In this document: piece after piece, positions 19,393-27,688 of the stretch | Layout: each line of letters starts with the position of its first letter | How positions within the stretch are numbered: position 1 is the stretch's first letter | Origin: Leptolyngbyaceae cyanobacterium | GTDB lineage: Bacteria; Cyanobacteriota; Cyanobacteriia; Cyanobacteriales; Aerosakkonemataceae | Length of the DNA: 64,000 bases | Assembly (NCBI GenBank): GCA_036703985.1 | Contig: DATNQN010000029.1 | Coordinates: 124,001 to 188,000, forward strand | Reading direction: 5' to 3' | Notes under the pieces: model-generated | What the model saw: the letters and a program-made list of their open reading frames with translations, nothing else | Database searches by the model: none | Told to the model about the DNA's origin: nothing | Translations under genes and position numbers: made by a program

Positions 19393-19717
19393 CTCGTACT
19401 CATAAATGTAGCTGGGGAAGGGTTTCGTGTCGAGGTACTAATGCTGCGATTAAGCTTTTAGTCAAAGCAATAAGTACGAGCGAGCAGATCGACACTGGAG
19501 CATTAGACGCTCTCAAAGCTTGGGTAGCGTTTTCCTGCGATCCGAACCAGTAATGAATTCAGCCAATGACTTTCACCGAACCAAGAATTTTTGTTTATTT
19601 TTCCTCTCCACGTACAGTTAGTTAAATCGAGCGCAAATAAAAAAACAAAAATGGGTAAAATAAACTGATAATCAACAATATATTTAATTATCAGCTAGAA
19701 TTTATTTCTAGCTTTTT
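19393..19717 (+). ncRNA. Candidate structured RNA ending in a terminator hairpin
   Basis: CTCGTACT, GTGTCGA and CTAATGCT recur as reverse complements (AGTACGAG, TCGACAC, AGCATTAG) in the same order 60-80 bases downstream. The pairs therefore cannot all nest and would form a pseudoknot or alternative folds. A local hairpin GCTTT(TAGTC)AAAGC sits between them at 19454-19468. The 3' boundary is taken from the terminator; the 5' end is unknown. There is no homology support. Confidence 0.25.
19693..19717 (+). terminator. Rho-independent terminator-like hairpin
   Basis: AGCTAGAA (19693-19700) pairs perfectly with TTCTAGCT (19706-19713) around a 5-nt loop and runs into TTTT. The T-run on the + side only implies a + strand transcript, yet no + strand gene lies upstream in the intergenic region. 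Confidence 0.6.
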
Positions 19718-19828
19718 GAAGGTCGCGAACGCGGGTAATACCTCATCAATAACAACGATTGCTTTAAGATAAAGACGTTGGTATGAAGAGAAGAAAACAC
19801 GATCTGTATTGATGTTGGCGGTAAATTA

Positions 19829-21445
19829 ATGGTGTGGAACTGGCGAAAATACTCTGGAGGTCGGTTGGTAATAGGGGCGGCGATCGCATTTTTTGCGGTG
19901 ACGCTAGCTTTGACCCTCCATCGTTACTATACTTTTTATGCCTCTTACGACCAAGGGATTTTCAATCAAGTATTTTGGAACAGCATTCACGGCAGATTTT
20001 TTGAGAGTTCTCTTTCTTCCCAACTTTCAACTAACGTCGTTCATCAAAACGAAATACCTGCGGTTAACTACCATCGATTAGGCCAACATTTTACGCCTGC
20101 TTTATTACTTTGGACGCCCATATACGCGATTTTCCCCCACCCAGTTACGTTAACGGTGTTAAAAGTCACATTAGTAACTGCGGCTGGCTTAGTTTTATAC
20201 GTACTGGCAAGACAATATCTTGCTCCAGCGATCGCAACAACGATCGTGCTGAGTTTTTACGGCGCGAATGCGGTCGTTGGCCCAACCTTATCTAACTTTC
20301 ACGACATCTGCCAAATTCCCCTATTCGTATTTACGCTGCTACTGGCGATGGAAAAGCGCTGGTGGTGGTTGTTTGGCATCATGGCAGTTTTAATTTTGGC
20401 GGTGCGGGAAGATGCGGGCGTGGGATTGTTTGGGGTGGGAATCTACATGATAGCTAGCAAGCGCTTCCCCCGCATTGGTTTGGCTGTCTGCTTGGTAAGC
20501 TTTTCTTACATAATAGTTCTCACCAACAAAATCATGCCGCTTTTTTCTGCGGATATCTCCGAAAGATTTATGATGGAACGGTTTGGTCAATATGCCGATG
20601 GGGAGGAAGCTTCTACTTTAGAAATTATTTGGGGGATGGTGAGCAATCCCTGGCGATTGTTAGTAGAACTATTTACCCCATTTTTTGGCACGATTAAATA
20701 TTTAATAGCTCAATGGTTGCCTTTAGCTTTCATACCGGCCATTTCGCCATCAGCTTGGGCGATCGCGGGATTTCCTTTGCTGAAATTGTTTTTAGGAAAA
20801 GGAGAATCCGTTTTGGCAATCAATATTCGCTATGCGATGACGGTAGTGCCGGGATTATTTTACGGGGCAATTTTATGGTGGTCAAACCATCCAGAATGGT
20901 ATAAAAAGCTTTCTTTTCGTCGTTTTTGGATATCTTGTATCTGCGTTTCTTTATTTTTGACGATTACCTCTAATCCAAACCGCACTTTATCTTTTTTAGT
21001 GCCGGATTCTTTCCAACCTTGGGTATATGTATCTTTGCCTCGTCAATGGCAGCACGCTAGCCAGATTAATAGTTTGTTGAAGCAAATACCACCGGATGCC
21101 AGCGTAGCAGCTAGCACTTATATAGTGCCGCATTTGTCCAGTCGGCGGGAAATAGTCCGGTTTCCATCGATACAATTGCGTAACGATGCGGGTAAGGAAG
21201 TAAATGTAGATTACGCGATCGTAGATTTGTGGCAGCTACAGCAATATCAGGTTGCGTTTAAAACCGATCGGCAAATTCTCAAAGACAGCGTTTACGCGAT
21301 CGATTTATTATTTAGTAACCAAGTATACGGAATCGTTGGCTTTCAAGATGGAGTTATTCTTATACACAGAGGCGCAGCTTCCGATCCAGATGCAGTTTCT
21401 GCATGGCAAAGATTTCGACAGCAGATAGAGACGAGTTTAAAGTAA
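19829..21445 (+). CDS. DUF2079 polytopic membrane protein
   Basis: A 538-residue membrane protein with roughly 11-12 helices, matching DUF2079. The family's N-terminal signature is clear: a first helix, then HRYYTFYASYDQGIFNQVFW, and after the loop HRLGQHFTPALLLWTPIYA. The internal AVREDAGVGLFGVGIYM motif and a soluble C-terminal part (from about residue 410) are also present. DUF2079 proteins resemble GT-C glycosyltransferases (Asp in a first-loop motif), but activity has not been established. The start is ATG 19829. The following gene is a glycosyltransferase on the same strand. Confidence 0.88.
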   Translation: MVWNWRKYSGGRLVIGAAIAFFAVTLALTLHRYYTFYASYDQGIFNQVFWNSIHGRFFESSLSSQLSTNVVHQNEIPAVNYHRLGQHFTPALLLWTPIYAIFPHPVTLTVLKVTLVTAAGLVLYVLARQYLAPAIATTIVLSFYGANAVVGPTLSNFHDICQIPLFVFTLLLAMEKRWWWLFGIMAVLILAVREDAGVGLFGVGIYMIASKRFPRIGLAVCLVSFSYIIVLTNKIMPLFSADISERFMMERFGQYADGEEASTLEIIWGMVSNPWRLLVELFTPFFGTIKYLIAQWLPLAFIPAISPSAWAIAGFPLLKLFLGKGESVLAINIRYAMTVVPGLFYGAILWWSNHPEWYKKLSFRRFWISCICVSLFLTITSNPNRTLSFLVPDSFQPWVYVSLPRQWQHASQINSLLKQIPPDASVAASTYIVPHLSSRREIVRFPSIQLRNDAGKEVNVDYAIVDLWQLQQYQVAFKTDRQILKDSVYAIDLLFSNQVYGIVGFQDGVILIHRGAASDPDAVSAWQRFRQQIETSLK

Positions 21446-21580
21446 CCAAACTGAACATTAACAGGCTATTTATTACATTTTTGACCTATAAGTAAAAGTA
21501 TTAGCTATAACTAAAAAGCTAATTATATTTAAAAATGTAAAATTTTTTGTAGTTTTATCAAAGTGGCGGGATAGGTGCGA

Positions 21581-22771
21581 ATGAAGATTCTGGTGTTAAC
21601 TTGGGAATTTCCACCTCGGATCGTGGGAGGAATTGCTCGTCATGTAGCGGAACTATATCCGGAATTGGTAAAACTGGGCCACCAAATCCACCTAATTACA
21701 TCAGAATTCGGACAAGCACCAATGTATGAAGTGGTGGAAGGAGTGCACGTCCACCGCGTACCCATTGGTTGGAGTAATGATTTTTTCCATTGGGTAGTCA
21801 ACTTGAATATCAGTATGGGCAGCCACGGTGGTAAGCTGATCTTAGAAGAAGGGCCATTTGATATCATCCACGCCCATGATTGGTTAGTCGGAGATGCTGC
21901 GATCGCTCTCAAGCACCACTTTAAAATACCGTTAATCGCTACCATCCACGCCACAGAACACGGTCGTTACAACGGCATTCATAACGACGATCAGCGTTAC
22001 GTTAGCGGTAAAGAAAAGCTACTAGCTTATAACGCTTGGCGGATTATTGTTTGTACTGAATATATGCGGCGGGAAATCGAAACTACCCTGGAAACTCCCC
22101 GCGACAAAATCGACGAGATTTACAACGGTATTCGACCTGAAAAAAAACCGCGCTGGCATGAGTTTGATGCTTGGAATTTTCGCCGCCGCTATGCTAAAGA
22201 TGAAGAAAAAATTGTCTACTACGTGGGTAGAATGTCTTATGAAAAAGGAGTTCCCGTATTATTGAATGCTGCTCCAAAAGTAATTTGGGAGATGGAAGGT
22301 TTAGTTAAATTCGTAATTATTGGTGGGGGAAATACCAACCATTTAAAAACTCAAGCTTGGAACTTGGGTATTTGGGATAAGTGCTTTTTCACTGGTTTTA
22401 TGTCGGATGCGGATTTAGATAAATTTCAAACTGTAGCTAATTGTGCGGTTTTTCCGAGTCTTTACGAACCTTTTGGCATTGTAGCATTAGAAAGCTTTGC
22501 CGCTCGCGTACCTGTAGTAGTTTCGGATGCTGGTGGTTTTCCAGAAGTGGTAAAACACGATCTAACTGGAGTAGTTACTTCGGCAAATAGTCCGGAATCT
22601 TTGGCCAGGGGTATTTTGGAAGTATTGAAAAACCCCGGCTACGCTCAATTATTAGTAGATAATGCTTATCAAGAATTAGATACTCGCTTTAGTTGGTGTA
22701 AGATTGCCAAGCAAACTGAGGCAGTTTATCAAAAAGTGGTAAAAGAGCGATCGCAAGTTATTTGGCAATAA
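21581..22771 (+). CDS. Glycosyltransferase family 4 (GT-B fold)
   Basis: A 396-residue retaining glycosyltransferase. The N-terminal domain has the glycine-rich acceptor loop EFPPRIVGGIARHVAEL. The C-terminal domain has YVGRMSYEKGVPVLL and the donor-binding E-x7-E motif in SLYEPFGIVALESFAARVPV. It probably transfers a sugar from a nucleotide donor into exopolysaccharide or a glycolipid. I chose ATG 21581, which gives MKILVLTWEFPPR, over GTG 21575 because the family starts there and GG lies upstream. The upstream membrane protein may be functionally linked. Confidence 0.9.
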   Translation: MKILVLTWEFPPRIVGGIARHVAELYPELVKLGHQIHLITSEFGQAPMYEVVEGVHVHRVPIGWSNDFFHWVVNLNISMGSHGGKLILEEGPFDIIHAHDWLVGDAAIALKHHFKIPLIATIHATEHGRYNGIHNDDQRYVSGKEKLLAYNAWRIIVCTEYMRREIETTLETPRDKIDEIYNGIRPEKKPRWHEFDAWNFRRRYAKDEEKIVYYVGRMSYEKGVPVLLNAAPKVIWEMEGLVKFVIIGGGNTNHLKTQAWNLGIWDKCFFTGFMSDADLDKFQTVANCAVFPSLYEPFGIVALESFAARVPVVVSDAGGFPEVVKHDLTGVVTSANSPESLARGILEVLKNPGYAQLLVDNAYQELDTRFSWCKIAKQTEAVYQKVVKERSQVIWQ

Positions 22772-22830
22772 TCAAGCACTCCCATTCCCTACTTACTCAA
22801 ATTACTATTTACAAATATTGACCTTTAGAA

Positions 22831-22857
22831 CCCCCTAAATCCCCCTTTTTAAGGGGG
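22831..22857. repeat. C-rich hairpin repeat, copy A
   Basis: CCCCCTAAATCCCCCTT followed by TTTAAGGGGG. CCCCCTT (22841-22847) pairs with AAGGGGG (22851-22857). It lies between convergent genes. A second copy is at 49094-49121. Confidence 0.75.
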
Positions 22858-22920
22858 ACTTTGAAAGCAGTTCTCCCCTTTTTCAAGAAATGATTCTCAT
22901 CATTTATTACCAAGTTAAAC

Positions 22921-24081
22921 TCAAGCAGCTTGTTTGCGAAGGCTTTCGATCGTAGCAATTACGTGATTAGCCACTGTATCGATTTCCTCTTCGGTATTAA
23001 ACCGTCCGATACCAAATCGAATCGAAGCGTAAGCTAAATCTGCCGAATGTCCTAAAGCCATTAAAACATGGGAAGGCGCAGTTTTTGTAGAAGTACAAGC
23101 GGAACCGGAAGAGACTGCTACCACTGGTTGTAAACCCAGAGACAAAGCCGATCCATCTACGCCTGCTACGCTGATATTTAAGTTACCTGGTAATCGCTGG
23201 GTGGGATGACCGTTGATAAAAATGTCGCCAATTGGCGACAAATTTTTCCACAACCGCTCGCGCAAGTTGGTCACTCGTTCGGTTTCGGAAACCATTAGGG
23301 AAAGACCGATTTCTACTGCTTTGCCAAAACCAACAATTTGAGGTGTATATAAAGTACCCGAACGCATACCTCGCTCGTGTCCGCCCCCGTGTTGTTGAGG
23401 TGCGATCTTAACTCTAGGATTGCGTCGTCTGACGTAGAGTGCGCCGATTCCTTTAGGGCCATAAATTTTATGGGCAGTCAGAGACATTAAATCGATTTTC
23501 ATTGCCTCTACATCAAGGGGAATTTTGCCGATCGCTTGGGCGGCATCCGTGTGAAATAATACTTGATTTTCCCGACAAATAGTGCCAATTTCTGCTATTG
23601 GTTGTAATACGCCTATCTCATTATTAGCAGCCATCACCGAAACTAAAATAGTATCCGGACGGATTGCTTTTTCTAATTGATTTAAATCGATTAAGCCATC
23701 TTGTTGTACTGGTAAGTAAGTAACTTCAAAGCCTAAGGATTCTAGATAATTACAGGGATCGAGAATGGCGTTGTGTTCGGTTTGCACGGTCACGATGTGA
23801 CGGCCTTTTTGAAAATAAGCTTCTGCTACACCTTTAATTGCTAAATTATTAGATTCCGTAGCGCCACTAGTAAAAATAATTTCCTCTGGTGTAGCGTGAA
23901 TGGCTGACGCTAAAATTTGCCTGGATTTTTTAACAGCAGCTTCTGATTCCCAACCGTAAACGTGATTATTGCTGGCAGCGTTGCCAAAGTGTTCTGTGAA
24001 GTAAGGAAGCATTGCTTCTAGCACTTTTGGATCGACGGTTGTAGTGGCGTGATTATCAAGATAAATGGGACGAAAATTCAT
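22921..24081 (-). CDS. Cysteine desulfurase, IscS/NifS family
   Basis: A 386-residue PLP enzyme that takes sulfur from cysteine for Fe-S clusters and thiolated cofactors. The N-terminus IYLDNHATTTVDPKV is diagnostic. The PLP lysine is Lys205 in TAHKIYGPKGIGALY, and the persulfide-forming cysteine is Cys329 in SSGSACTS. The length and the flexible active-site loop fit group I (IscS) enzymes. The start is ATG 24081. No iscU, nif or suf genes adjoin, so a general housekeeping role is most likely. Confidence 0.94.
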   Translation of the reverse strand: MNFRPIYLDNHATTTVDPKVLEAMLPYFTEHFGNAASNNHVYGWESEAAVKKSRQILASAIHATPEEIIFTSGATESNNLAIKGVAEAYFQKGRHIVTVQTEHNAILDPCNYLESLGFEVTYLPVQQDGLIDLNQLEKAIRPDTILVSVMAANNEIGVLQPIAEIGTICRENQVLFHTDAAQAIGKIPLDVEAMKIDLMSLTAHKIYGPKGIGALYVRRRNPRVKIAPQQHGGGHERGMRSGTLYTPQIVGFGKAVEIGLSLMVSETERVTNLRERLWKNLSPIGDIFINGHPTQRLPGNLNISVAGVDGSALSLGLQPVVAVSSGSACTSTKTAPSHVLMALGHSADLAYASIRFGIGRFNTEEEIDTVANHVIATIESLRKQAA

Positions 24082-24261
24082 GACAAAATGTGGAAAAATG
24101 ATTGAAGATGATAGTTAATTTGACTAATTTTAATTATTATTATAAGCCTTTTAAAAAGTTTTCTGCCGATCGGGTTTAATTTACTTTATCTTTTATAACA
24201 ATTTGGAACCTAAGATAATTTTTTGATATGATGAACTCATGTCCGGTAAGTTTGTGAGAAT

Positions 24262-24294
24262 AGAAACCAGGTTTCTTCAAGAAACTGGGTTTCT
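24262..24294. repeat. Palindromic repeat, copy 3
   Basis: AGAAACCAGGTTTCTT (24262-24277) and AAGAAACTGGGTTTCT (24279-24294) pair around a single base, with central mismatches. It is 3' of the WD40 gene and 5' of the cysteine desulfurase gene (both on the minus strand). Confidence 0.85.
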
Positions 24295-24319
24295 ACGCTC
24301 TGGATAATTAAATTTTCAA

Positions 24320-25393
24320 CTATTCCAATTGCCAAATCTTAATAGTTCGATCGACAGCGCCACCACCAGCGCTCACTAAGGTTTTTCCATCCGGGCTAAA
24401 TGCCACCGATCGCACTTGGTCTGAATGTCCGGTAAGACTTTGGATCTCATTGCCAGTGGATATATCCCACAGTTTTACTTCATTGTTTTGGTTGCCGCTA
24501 GCAACGGTCTGATTATCAGAACTGACAGCCACAGAAAATACGGGGCTGGTATCGTTGAAAGTGCGAATTAATTCACCGTTTTCTAAGCTCCAAACGTTAA
24601 TTTTACCGTTATGAGAACCACTAACTAAAGTTTTGCCATTTTCACTAAAAGCAACTGACCAAATGGCATAATAACCATCGTCATTAATGTTACGCAAGAG
24701 TTCGCCAGTTTCTATGTTCCAAATTTTAATTGTTAAGTCTTGATTCCCGGTCGCGAACGTATTACCATCGGGGCCGATCGCAACAGATAAAATCATTCCA
24801 GAACGAGGTGATAGAGTACGCTGTAAACCTCCGGTACTTAAATTCCAAATTTTAATCGTGCCATCTCCGCTACCGGTAACTAGGTTTTTTCCTTGTGGGC
24901 CAATGGCAACCGAATAAATTGCCCCGGCGTGTCCCCTCAGAGTACGCCGCAGTTTACCAGTACGGAGGTTCCAAATTTTAATAGTTTTATCGCTACTACC
25001 ACTTGCTAATGTTTGGCCATCTGGACTAATCGCGAGGGATAAAACCGGGCCTTTATGTCCGGAGAGAGTCCTTCTTAGCTGTCCGGTACGAAGATTCCAG
25101 ATTTTGATTGTTCTGTCGCTACTGCCACTGATCAGCGTTCGACCATCTGGACTAATCGCGATCGCACTGATTCCTCCGGTATGCTCGCTGAGAGTTTTCG
25201 CTAAGGTAAAATTTTTCGAGGGGTTATTCTGCGCGATCGCGTTTTCCTGCTGATGAGAATGACGTGGCAGCGCGATCGTCCTTCCGTAAACTGGAGTTCC
25301 AACTAATGCCAACAGTAATAAAATACTGGTAAACCACTGATTTTTGGGCTTTTTAAAGTTGATTAGAGTGTAAAATCGCAAGAAAAAGGGCAT
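24320..25393 (-). CDS. WD40-repeat protein with N-terminal membrane anchor/signal
   Basis: A 357-residue protein. A hydrophobic segment at about residues 22-36 (FTSILLLLALVGTPVYG) is a signal peptide or anchor that would place the rest outside the cytoplasm. It is followed by seven WD40 blades from about residue 68. Each blade has the pattern GH...V.S+AIS PDG+TL.SGS.D.TIKIWNL.TG. The terminal blade reads HSDQVRSVAFSPDGKTLVSAGG. Such seven-blade propellers bind proteins or small molecules, and no enzymatic domain is attached. The start is ATG 25393. Partner unknown. Confidence 0.9.
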   Translation of the reverse strand: MPFFLRFYTLINFKKPKNQWFTSILLLLALVGTPVYGRTIALPRHSHQQENAIAQNNPSKNFTLAKTLSEHTGGISAIAISPDGRTLISGSSDRTIKIWNLRTGQLRRTLSGHKGPVLSLAISPDGQTLASGSSDKTIKIWNLRTGKLRRTLRGHAGAIYSVAIGPQGKNLVTGSGDGTIKIWNLSTGGLQRTLSPRSGMILSVAIGPDGNTFATGNQDLTIKIWNIETGELLRNINDDGYYAIWSVAFSENGKTLVSGSHNGKINVWSLENGELIRTFNDTSPVFSVAVSSDNQTVASGNQNNEVKLWDISTGNEIQSLTGHSDQVRSVAFSPDGKTLVSAGGGAVDRTIKIWQLE

Positions 25394-25632
25394 TGTCTAG
25401 CTCCCAATCATCAAAATAAACCAGTTTAATCAGTTATAAGGACGTAGGCGAGTTTCCCACGCCATCATCAAGGCAACAGTGCCATTCAGAGTACAGTAAA
25501 ACACAAATGCTAGCAAAAGCTCTTGCTAGTTGCATCTGCAACTTACCACCTATGTTCAAATAAGTCCATAACTACGTTTCAACTTTCTATCCATTGATTA
25601 ACTAAAACCTAGATTTTATCTTTTAATTTCCC

Positions 25633-26250
25633 ATGACATATTTAACATTAAATTTACTTTCCACAATAGAATTAACGGAAGAGCAATTTTATCAAATTTG
25701 CCAGACTAATCGACATTTAAGAATAGAACAAGGAGCCAAAGGAGAATTATTACTAATGCCCGAACGAAGCAGTCAAGCTAGTTTAAGAAACATCAAACTT
25801 TGGAATCAACTTTATGAATGGGAAATCAGCGATTTCCAGAAAATTCAAGGAACGGCTTTTGCCGATTCTCATCATTTTAGATTACCAAATGGGGCAATTC
25901 GATGTCCAGATGCCGCATGGGTGAGAGTAGAATCCCTCAGACAAGTTTATGGCGATTTATGGGAATACATAATCGATCGAGAGAAAGAAAATATTCATTA
26001 CTTAAGCCCGGATTTAGTGATTGAATTTTATTACCCTTACCAAAATTTGCAATACTTGCAGTGGAAAATGCAAGAATATATAGAAAATGGTAGTAGTTTA
26101 GGTTGGTTGATAGAAGTAGAAGCTCAACAAGTACAAATTTATCGAAAAGCTAGGAGAGTAGAAATATTACAGTTTCCCGAAACATTATCTGGAGAATTTG
26201 TTATACCAGGGTTTGAACTAAATACTAAAAAAATTTTTGTGCTAAATTGA
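25633..26250 (+). CDS. Uma2-family (DUF820) PD-(D/E)XK nuclease-like protein
   Basis: A 205-residue Uma2-fold protein, a family highly amplified in cyanobacteria. Conserved pieces are the N-terminal LTEEQFYQICQTNRHLRIEQ and GELLLMPE, RCPDAAWVR at about residues 95-103, PDLVIEF, LQWKMQEYIENGSSLGWLIEV, and the C-terminal GEFVIPGFEL. The segment after PDLVIE normally reads (L/V)xS and includes acidic catalytic residues. Here it is FYYPYQNL, so the nuclease site may be degenerate. It is 43 bases upstream of the photolyase-like gene and co-directional, so it may share the transcript without sharing function. Confidence 0.85.
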   Translation: MTYLTLNLLSTIELTEEQFYQICQTNRHLRIEQGAKGELLLMPERSSQASLRNIKLWNQLYEWEISDFQKIQGTAFADSHHFRLPNGAIRCPDAAWVRVESLRQVYGDLWEYIIDREKENIHYLSPDLVIEFYYPYQNLQYLQWKMQEYIENGSSLGWLIEVEAQQVQIYRKARRVEILQFPETLSGEFVIPGFELNTKKIFVLN

Positions 26251-26293
26251 TTGAATACTCAATAAATTATTCCCTAGCAAAACACGCACCAAT

Positions 26294-27145
26294 ATGACTA
26301 AGAATATGCGACGAGAATTTAGCAACAGAGATGAACTAGTTGCTTACCTAAAAGAACAATTTCCTGATGCAACAGCAAGAGATAATCACATCAGCGAAAT
26401 AGTGGGTGGACGAAAAGCCGCTGAAGAAATCCTAGAAAAAATCGATCCGGCAAGTTATGCCAAGTCGCGTAATTTTGTTACGGGCTCCGTAACAAAATTA
26501 TCAGCTTATATCCGTTACGGCGTTCTCAGTTTGGCAGAAGTTAAAAATACGGTATTGGCAAAAGTTAAAAATACAAATGACGCGACTAAACTAATTAATG
26601 AACTTGGGTGGCGCGATTATTGGCAAAGATTATATGCTGAGTTAGGTGACGATATTTGGAAAAATCGAGAAGCATACAAAACTGGCTACTCGGAAAAAGA
26701 TTATGCGAATACCATACCTACTGATATTATTAATGGGAAAACAGGATTAGTCTGCATAGATAATTTCAGCCTCCAACTGAGAGAAACTGGTTATTTACAC
26801 AACCACGCACGGATGTGGATGGCAGCTTATATAGTTCATTGGCGGCGCATTAGTTGGCAATCTGGCGCTAAATGGTTTTTGGAACATTTGCTAGATGGAG
26901 ATCCAGCTAGCAACAATCTTTCTTGGCAATGGGTAGCTAGTACTTTTAGCCACAAAGCTTATTTTTTTAACCGGGAAAATTTAGAAAAATATACAGAAGG
27001 TGTTTATTGCCGTCAATGTCCTCTGTACGGTAATTGTGATTTTGAAGGTAGTTATGAAGAAATAGAGAAAAGACTATTTCCAAAAGCTGAAGCATTTGAA
27101 AATCGCAGTGGTAGCCAAAGTTGGCAACGCGGAAAAAGACGATAA
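26294..27145 (+). CDS. Stand-alone FAD-binding domain of photolyase/cryptochrome type
   Basis: A 283-residue protein covering only the C-terminal helical FAD domain of photolyases and cryptochromes. Recognisable elements are TKLSAYIRYGVLS, ELGWRDYWQRLY, TGYLHNHARMWMAAYIVHW (the HNxxRM flavin element) and DGDPASNNLSWQWVAST. The photolyase alpha/beta antenna domain is absent from its N-terminus and appears to be encoded by the next gene. Cysteines at 154, 239, 242 and 248 (CRQCPLYGNC) are spaced much like the four ligands of Fe-S bacterial cryptochromes/photolyases. Possible roles are DNA repair, photoreception, or redox chemistry on the neighbouring peptide product. The start is ATG 26294. Confidence 0.85.
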   Translation: MTKNMRREFSNRDELVAYLKEQFPDATARDNHISEIVGGRKAAEEILEKIDPASYAKSRNFVTGSVTKLSAYIRYGVLSLAEVKNTVLAKVKNTNDATKLINELGWRDYWQRLYAELGDDIWKNREAYKTGYSEKDYANTIPTDIINGKTGLVCIDNFSLQLRETGYLHNHARMWMAAYIVHWRRISWQSGAKWFLEHLLDGDPASNNLSWQWVASTFSHKAYFFNRENLEKYTEGVYCRQCPLYGNCDFEGSYEEIEKRLFPKAEAFENRSGSQSWQRGKRR

Positions 27146-27237
27146 ACTGTGGAAAGTAAGCCTTCAATACTAAGTTGATTTTTCCGCTCAGTTTAGTGAT
27201 GTCAATTACAGCTAATATACAGGAGTAATTAATAGCA

Positions 27238-27651
27238 ATGAGCAAACCAATTATTTGGATACATGGTGATTGTTTGAATCCCCACCATCCAGGATTAAAA
27301 ACATATCCGGAAGCACCAGCTATTTGGGTATGGGATGATGCACTTTTGGCAGAATGGCAAATTAGCCTCAAACGGATAACTTTTATATATGAATGTTTGC
27401 TAGAATTACCAGCTGTTATTCGTCGCGGTGATGTAGCAAAAGAGTTAGTTGCTTTTGCCGAAGAAAGCGATGCTGATTTAGTAATAACATCTGAAAGTCC
27501 TAGTCCTCGCTTTCACTATATTTGCGAACAAATCAAAAGAAATTTAACTTTAGAAGTACTGCCAGTAGATCGGTTTTTTGAGTATAACGGATATATCGAT
27601 CTCAAGCGGTTCTCTCGATATTGGAAGATAGCAGAACGTTATTTTATTTAG
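27238..27651 (+). CDS. Small protein resembling the photolyase alpha/beta N-terminal domain
   Basis: A 137-residue protein starting SKPIIWIHGDCLNPHHPGL. It matches the pattern of the photolyase N-terminal domain: a first strand ending in W, a loop with NP.L, then PAIWVWDDALL and a long helix ISLKRITFIYECLLELP. The later strand/helix RGDVAKELVAFAEESDADLVIT is Rossmann-like. A full photolyase has this domain before the FAD domain; here it is a separate gene after it. It lies 92 bases downstream of the FAD-domain gene and 37 bases upstream of the ATP-grasp gene. The assignment is by pattern recognition only. Confidence 0.7.
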   Translation: MSKPIIWIHGDCLNPHHPGLKTYPEAPAIWVWDDALLAEWQISLKRITFIYECLLELPAVIRRGDVAKELVAFAEESDADLVITSESPSPRFHYICEQIKRNLTLEVLPVDRFFEYNGYIDLKRFSRYWKIAERYFI

Positions 27652-27688
27652 ATGATTAAATATTCAATTGTTTTAGTTAAATAATCAA

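Larger units (their letters stand above)
18980..19828. other. 849-base intergenic region, possible non-coding RNA
   Basis: No good ORF. The stretch 19380-19560 is less AT-rich than its surroundings. It contains three ordered complementary segment pairs: 19393-19400 with 19473-19480, 19427-19433 with 19489-19495, and 19438-19445 with 19499-19506. A terminator-like hairpin follows at 19693-19717. A structured transcript on the + strand is possible. I do not recognise 6S RNA, tmRNA, RNase P RNA or Yfr families here. Confidence 0.4.

Noticed and set aside
19411-19433. tmRNA-like start (GGTTTCG context)
   Set aside because: Only a short similarity to the tmRNA 5' end; no peptide-tag frame, no tRNA-like 3' end with CCA.
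19471-19619. Protein-like frame in the sasA-DUF2079 intergenic region
   Set aside because: It has no start codon in its first half and no Shine-Dalgarno, and no family pattern; better explained as part of a possible RNA.
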